A stretch of DNA of 64,000 nucleotides from JACZUI01 sp965216725 (GTDB taxonomy: Bacteria; Actinomycetota; Acidimicrobiia; Spongiisociales; ZC4RG35), in the NCBI GenBank assembly GCA_965216725.1, contig CBDCGI010000003.1:1-64000 (forward strand). The letters are read 5' to 3'. The position numbers and the translations under genes are program-made. The stretch's first letter is position 1. Every line of letters starts with the position of its first letter. Shown here piece by piece: positions 60,773 through 64,000 of this stretch. Below the pieces are notes generated by a model that did no database searches, was not told where the DNA came from, and saw only the letters and a list, made by a program, of their open reading frames with translations.

Positions 60773-63700
60773 TTGGCTTCGCGCGTGGCTGAGCGCTTCT
60801 CGTTCGGGAAGATTCCCGAAGTTCAACCCCTACCCGACCTTCTCGCTGTCCAGCATGAGTCATTTCAATGGTTCCTCGATGAGGGCCTGAGAGAGATCTT
60901 CGACGAGGTGAGCCCCATCGAGGACTTCACCGGATCTCTGGCGCTCGAGCTCACCGACCATCGATTCGGTGACGAGCCCATGAGCCTCGAAGAGGCCAAA
61001 GAGCGGGACGCCAACTATGCACGCCCGTTGTTTGTCACCGCTCGATTCATGAATCGCCAGACAGGCGAGATCAAGGAGCAGCAGGTTTTTCTGGGTGACT
61101 TCCCGATCATGACGGAGAAGGGCGTCTTCATCATCAACGGAACCGAGCGGGTCATTGTCTCCCAGCTCGTTCGATCGCCCGGGAGTTACTACGACGTCTC
61201 GCCAGACAAGACGTCGGACAAGCTCATCTACTCAGGAAAGATGATTCCCGGTCGGGGCGCCTGGCTCGAATTCGACACCGACAAGAAAGACACCATCGGG
61301 GTCCGGGTCGATCGCAAACGTCGTCAATACATCACGTCATTCCTCAAGGCGCTCGGCATCGCCGAGACCGACGAAGAGATCCTCGAGATGTTCGACGGCG
61401 CCGAGTCGATCAAGAACACCATCGAGAAGGACACGGTGGCCGATAAAGAGGAAGCGCTGCTGGACCTCTACCGGAAACTACGTCCAGGTGAGCCAACCAC
61501 CGTCGAGTCCGCCAGGGGTCTCATCCAAACCCTGTTCCGCAACCCCAAGCGCTACGACCTCACCCGGGTCGGCCGCTACAAGATCAGCCAGAAGTTCGGC
61601 GAGCCGACTCCCAAGGACTACCGCGCCGAGGGCCTCCAGTTGCTTCGCGACGAGGACATCGTTGACGCTATCAAGTACTTGGTGGCACTACATGCAGGTG
61701 AGTCGACGATGACGACCCATACCGGCAAGCAGATCGATGTCCGTACCGATGACATAGACCACTTTGGAAACCGGCGCATTCGCACAGTCGGTGAGCTCGT
61801 TCAGAACCAGTTCCGGGTCGGTCTCACTCGTTTGGAGCGTGTGGTTCGGGAGAGGATGACGACTCAGGACCCGGATGCGATCACCCCGCAGAGCCTCATC
61901 AACATCCGTCCTGTCACCGCTGCCATCAAGGAGTTCTTCGGGACCTCGCAGCTGAGCCAGTTCATGGACCAGCCCAACCCTCTTGCAGGACTCACCCATC
62001 GTCGGCGCCTGTCGGCACTGGGACCCGGCGGTCTCTCTCGAGAGCGTGCCGGCTTCGAGGTGCGGGACGTCCATCCCTCGCACTACGGAAGGATGTGCCC
62101 GATTGAGACCCCTGAGGGGCCGAACATCGGTCTCATCGGCTCGCTGGCTTCTTATGCCCGGGTCAACCAGTTCGGATTCATCGAGACCCCATACCGCAAG
62201 GTTGTTGGGGGCAAGGTCACCAACAACGTCGATTATCTGACGGCCACCGAAGAGGAGCGCTTCGTCATCGCGCAGGCCAACGCACCACTCAAAGACGATG
62301 GCAGCTTCAAAAATAAGCGAATCTTGGTGCGCCGCGCTGGAGGTGAGGTCGACTCGGTCACGCCCAAAGAAGTCGACTACATGGACGTGTCACCGAAGCA
62401 GATCGTCTCGGTGTCGACTTCGCTGATTCCCTTCCTGGAGCACGATGACGCCAACCGTGCCCTCATGGGATCCAACATGCAGCGCCAGGCAGTCCCCCTC
62501 CTCACTTCGGACGCACCTCTGGTGGGAACAGGCGTGGAAGGCCGGGCGGCCGCAGACTCGGGAGACATGGTCATCTCGACTATCGCCGGCGAGGTTCTCG
62601 AGGTCAACGGCGACGAGATCATCATCAAGGAGCGAGGAAGCAACAAGAAGCACACGTTTGCCCTCGACAAGTTCCGGCGCTCCAACCAGGGCACGTGCAT
62701 GAACCAGAAGCCTCTGGTCCGCGAGGGCGACAAGGTGAAAGTCGGCGAGGTGCTGGCCGACGGACCGTCGACCGACGGAGGTGAGCTCGCTCTCGGACGC
62801 AACCTGTTGGTGGCGTTCATGCCTTGGCAGGGCCACAACTATGAAGACGCGATAATCATCTCGCAGCGCCTGGTGAAAGACGACTCGCTCACTTCGATAC
62901 ACATCGAAGAGCACGAGATCGACGCTCGTGACACCAAGCTCGGCGCCGAGGAAATCACCCGTGACATCCCCAACGTGCCCGAAGAGGTTCTGGCGAACCT
63001 CGACGACGAGGGGATCATCCGTGTCGGAGCCGAGGTCGGCCCGGGCGACTATCTGGTCGGCAAGGTCACCCCTAAGGGTGAGACCGAGCTCACCCCCGAA
63101 GAACGTCTCCTGCGTGCGATTTTCGGTGAGAAGGCTCGCGAGGTTCGTGACACGTCCCTCAAGGTGCCCCATGGTGAGACCGGCAAGGTCATCGCGGTCA
63201 AGGTGTTCAAGCGCTCCGAAGGATTCGATCTGCCGCCCGGGGTGAACGAGCTGGTGAGGATCTATGTCGCCCAGCAGCGGAAGATCTCGGAAGGCGACAA
63301 GCTCGCCGGCCGGCACGGCAACAAGGGAGTCATCTCCAAGGTTCTCCCCGAGGAGGAGATGCCTTTCCTGGCCGATGGCACCCCAGTCGACATAATTCTT
63401 TCCCCGCTCGGTGTGCCCTCGAGGATGAACCTCGGCCAGGTGCTGGAGACGCACCTTGGTTGGGCCGCGGCACAGGGTTGGGAGTCGTTCAAGGGTGACA
63501 GCCCGGCAAGCGTGGGTGCCGGCCCGTGGACCAGAACCGCCACCCCGGTCTTCGACGGGGCCCGGGAAGACGAGATCATGACGGTGATCCAACAGGCACT
63601 GCCCAACCGCGACGGAGCCAAGCTGGTCACAGACGACGGCAAGGCGATTCTGTACGACGGACGCACTGGCGAGCCGTTCGATACCGCGATCACCGTCGGC

Positions 63701-64000
63701 TACATCTACATGCTCAAGCTGGTTCACCTGGTTGATGAGAAGATTCACGCCCGCTCGACCGGCCCCTACAGCATGATCACCCAGCAACCGCTCGGCGGTA
63801 AAGCCCAGTTCGGAGGCCAGCGCTTCGGTGAGATGGAGGTGTGGGCACTCGAGGCCTACGGCGCCGCCTACGCCTTGCAGGAGTTGCTGACCATAAAGTC
63901 GGACGACGTCCAGGGGAGGGTCAAGGTCTACGAGGCCATCGTCAAAGGCGACAACATCCCGGAGCCAGGGATCCCCGAGTCCTTCAGGGTCCTGGTCAAG
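60773..64000 (+). CDS. rpoB: RNA polymerase beta subunit, 3' partial
   Basis: The frame runs off the right edge; 1076 residues are visible. It starts with TTG at 60773 behind AGGAGG (60761-60766) and reads MASRVAERFSFGKIPEV, a usual actinobacterial RpoB start. The rifampicin-binding region is GTSQLSQFMDQPNPLAGLTH followed by RRRLSALGPGGL. The residues equal to E. coli Asp516, His526 and Ser531 are present, while 518 is Pro and 522 is Ala instead of Asn and Ser. Later landmarks include GRMCPIETPEGPNIGLIGSL and RHGNKGVISK. Unusually, the gene upstream is ccdA-like, not rplL. Confidence 0.98.
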   Translation, partial: MASRVAERFSFGKIPEVQPLPDLLAVQHESFQWFLDEGLREIFDEVSPIEDFTGSLALELTDHRFGDEPMSLEEAKERDANYARPLFVTARFMNRQTGEIKEQQVFLGDFPIMTEKGVFIINGTERVIVSQLVRSPGSYYDVSPDKTSDKLIYSGKMIPGRGAWLEFDTDKKDTIGVRVDRKRRQYITSFLKALGIAETDEEILEMFDGAESIKNTIEKDTVADKEEALLDLYRKLRPGEPTTVESARGLIQTLFRNPKRYDLTRVGRYKISQKFGEPTPKDYRAEGLQLLRDEDIVDAIKYLVALHAGESTMTTHTGKQIDVRTDDIDHFGNRRIRTVGELVQNQFRVGLTRLERVVRERMTTQDPDAITPQSLINIRPVTAAIKEFFGTSQLSQFMDQPNPLAGLTHRRRLSALGPGGLSRERAGFEVRDVHPSHYGRMCPIETPEGPNIGLIGSLASYARVNQFGFIETPYRKVVGGKVTNNVDYLTATEEERFVIAQANAPLKDDGSFKNKRILVRRAGGEVDSVTPKEVDYMDVSPKQIVSVSTSLIPFLEHDDANRALMGSNMQRQAVPLLTSDAPLVGTGVEGRAAADSGDMVISTIAGEVLEVNGDEIIIKERGSNKKHTFALDKFRRSNQGTCMNQKPLVREGDKVKVGEVLADGPSTDGGELALGRNLLVAFMPWQGHNYEDAIIISQRLVKDDSLTSIHIEEHEIDARDTKLGAEEITRDIPNVPEEVLANLDDEGIIRVGAEVGPGDYLVGKVTPKGETELTPEERLLRAIFGEKAREVRDTSLKVPHGETGKVIAVKVFKRSEGFDLPPGVNELVRIYVAQQRKISEGDKLAGRHGNKGVISKVLPEEEMPFLADGTPVDIILSPLGVPSRMNLGQVLETHLGWAAAQGWESFKGDSPASVGAGPWTRTATPVFDGAREDEIMTVIQQALPNRDGAKLVTDDGKAILYDGRTGEPFDTAITVGYIYMLKLVHLVDEKIHARSTGPYSMITQQPLGGKAQFGGQRFGEMEVWALEAYGAAYALQELLTIKSDDVQGRVKVYEAIVKGDNIPEPGIPESFRVLVK

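Noticed and set aside
62390..63787. A 465-codon open frame on the minus strand
   Set aside because: It lies entirely within rpoB on the opposite strand and reflects GC-rich codon bias.

Overview
The window is gene-dense, GC-rich chromosomal DNA from an aerobic bacterium of the phylum Actinomycetota. The markers are a WhiB regulator, NucS/EndoMS mismatch endonuclease, an F420-type luciferase-like oxidoreductase, a ClpS-DUF2017 pair, an XRE regulator next to an HbhA-like lysine-rich protein, GlnE, and a caa3-type cytochrome oxidase. Several secreted proteins carry long Thr/Ser linkers of the kind common in Acidimicrobiia, so that class is my best guess, but it is an inference. No mobile elements, CRISPR arrays, rRNA or tRNA genes were seen, and no stretch over 300 bases lacks a gene. 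Genes are packed into short operons with many 1-8 bp overlaps (ATGA, GTGA, TTGA), and several convergent pairs overlap by 4 bp at their stop codons.

Layout. 1-6.7 kb: a 5'-truncated heterodisulfide-reductase-like Fe-S protein, a lipoprotein, clpS, DUF2017, a bacterial eRF1-like (baeRF) protein, a split XdhC pair with a MocA-like nucleotidyltransferase, and a DUF4332 protein. 6.7-10.7 kb: HbhA-like protein with perfect 45-bp repeats and its XRE regulator, a VIT1/CCC1 transporter, DAHP synthase and an M20 amidohydrolase. 10.7-21 kb: glnE, nadE, a class IV aminotransferase, an M23 peptidase, a lipoprotein, mgtE, greA and selD. 21-30.5 kb: a ferredoxin-like protein, an alpha/beta hydrolase and a cytochrome-oxidase gene cluster (cupredoxin-like lipoprotein, membrane protein, a 45-aa small protein, ctaB, thioredoxin-fold lipoprotein, ctaC, ctaD, ctaE, subunit IV, small lipoprotein). 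30.5-41 kb: a SerC-like aminotransferase with serA, lgt, a luciferase-like oxidoreductase, a YbdK-type ligase, tag, a sulfite-oxidase-like protein and a sulfurtransferase. 41-53.4 kb: a standalone 5'-3' exonuclease, nhaA, class II aldolase, a MoaD-like protein with a BNR propeller, nucS, trmL, a dipeptidase, a site-2 protease, an acyl-CoA dehydrogenase, whiB and a three-gene rimK operon. 53.4-64 kb: hsp20, a DUF3179 protein, a TlpA-like thioredoxin, an MFS transporter, a VanW protein, a Crp/Fnr regulator, a CcdA-like protein and the start of rpoB.

The central discovery is selenocysteine use. Two genes contain an in-frame UGA exactly where their families have a redox or catalytic cysteine, and each UGA is followed by a perfect hairpin with a GGU apical loop, the hallmark of a bacterial SECIS element. 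One is selD itself (UGA at 20026, hairpin 20055-20071). The other is the DUF3179 protein (UGA at 54574, hairpin 54590-54608), in which the conserved CPLC motif becomes UPLC in a membrane-anchored, probably extracytoplasmic protein. Plain ORF calling truncates the first and splits the second into two unrelated-looking ORFs. The DUF3179 selenoprotein is followed by a TlpA-like thioredoxin, and a CcdA-like electron carrier lies about 4.5 kb downstream, suggesting (inference) an envelope thiol/selenol redox system.
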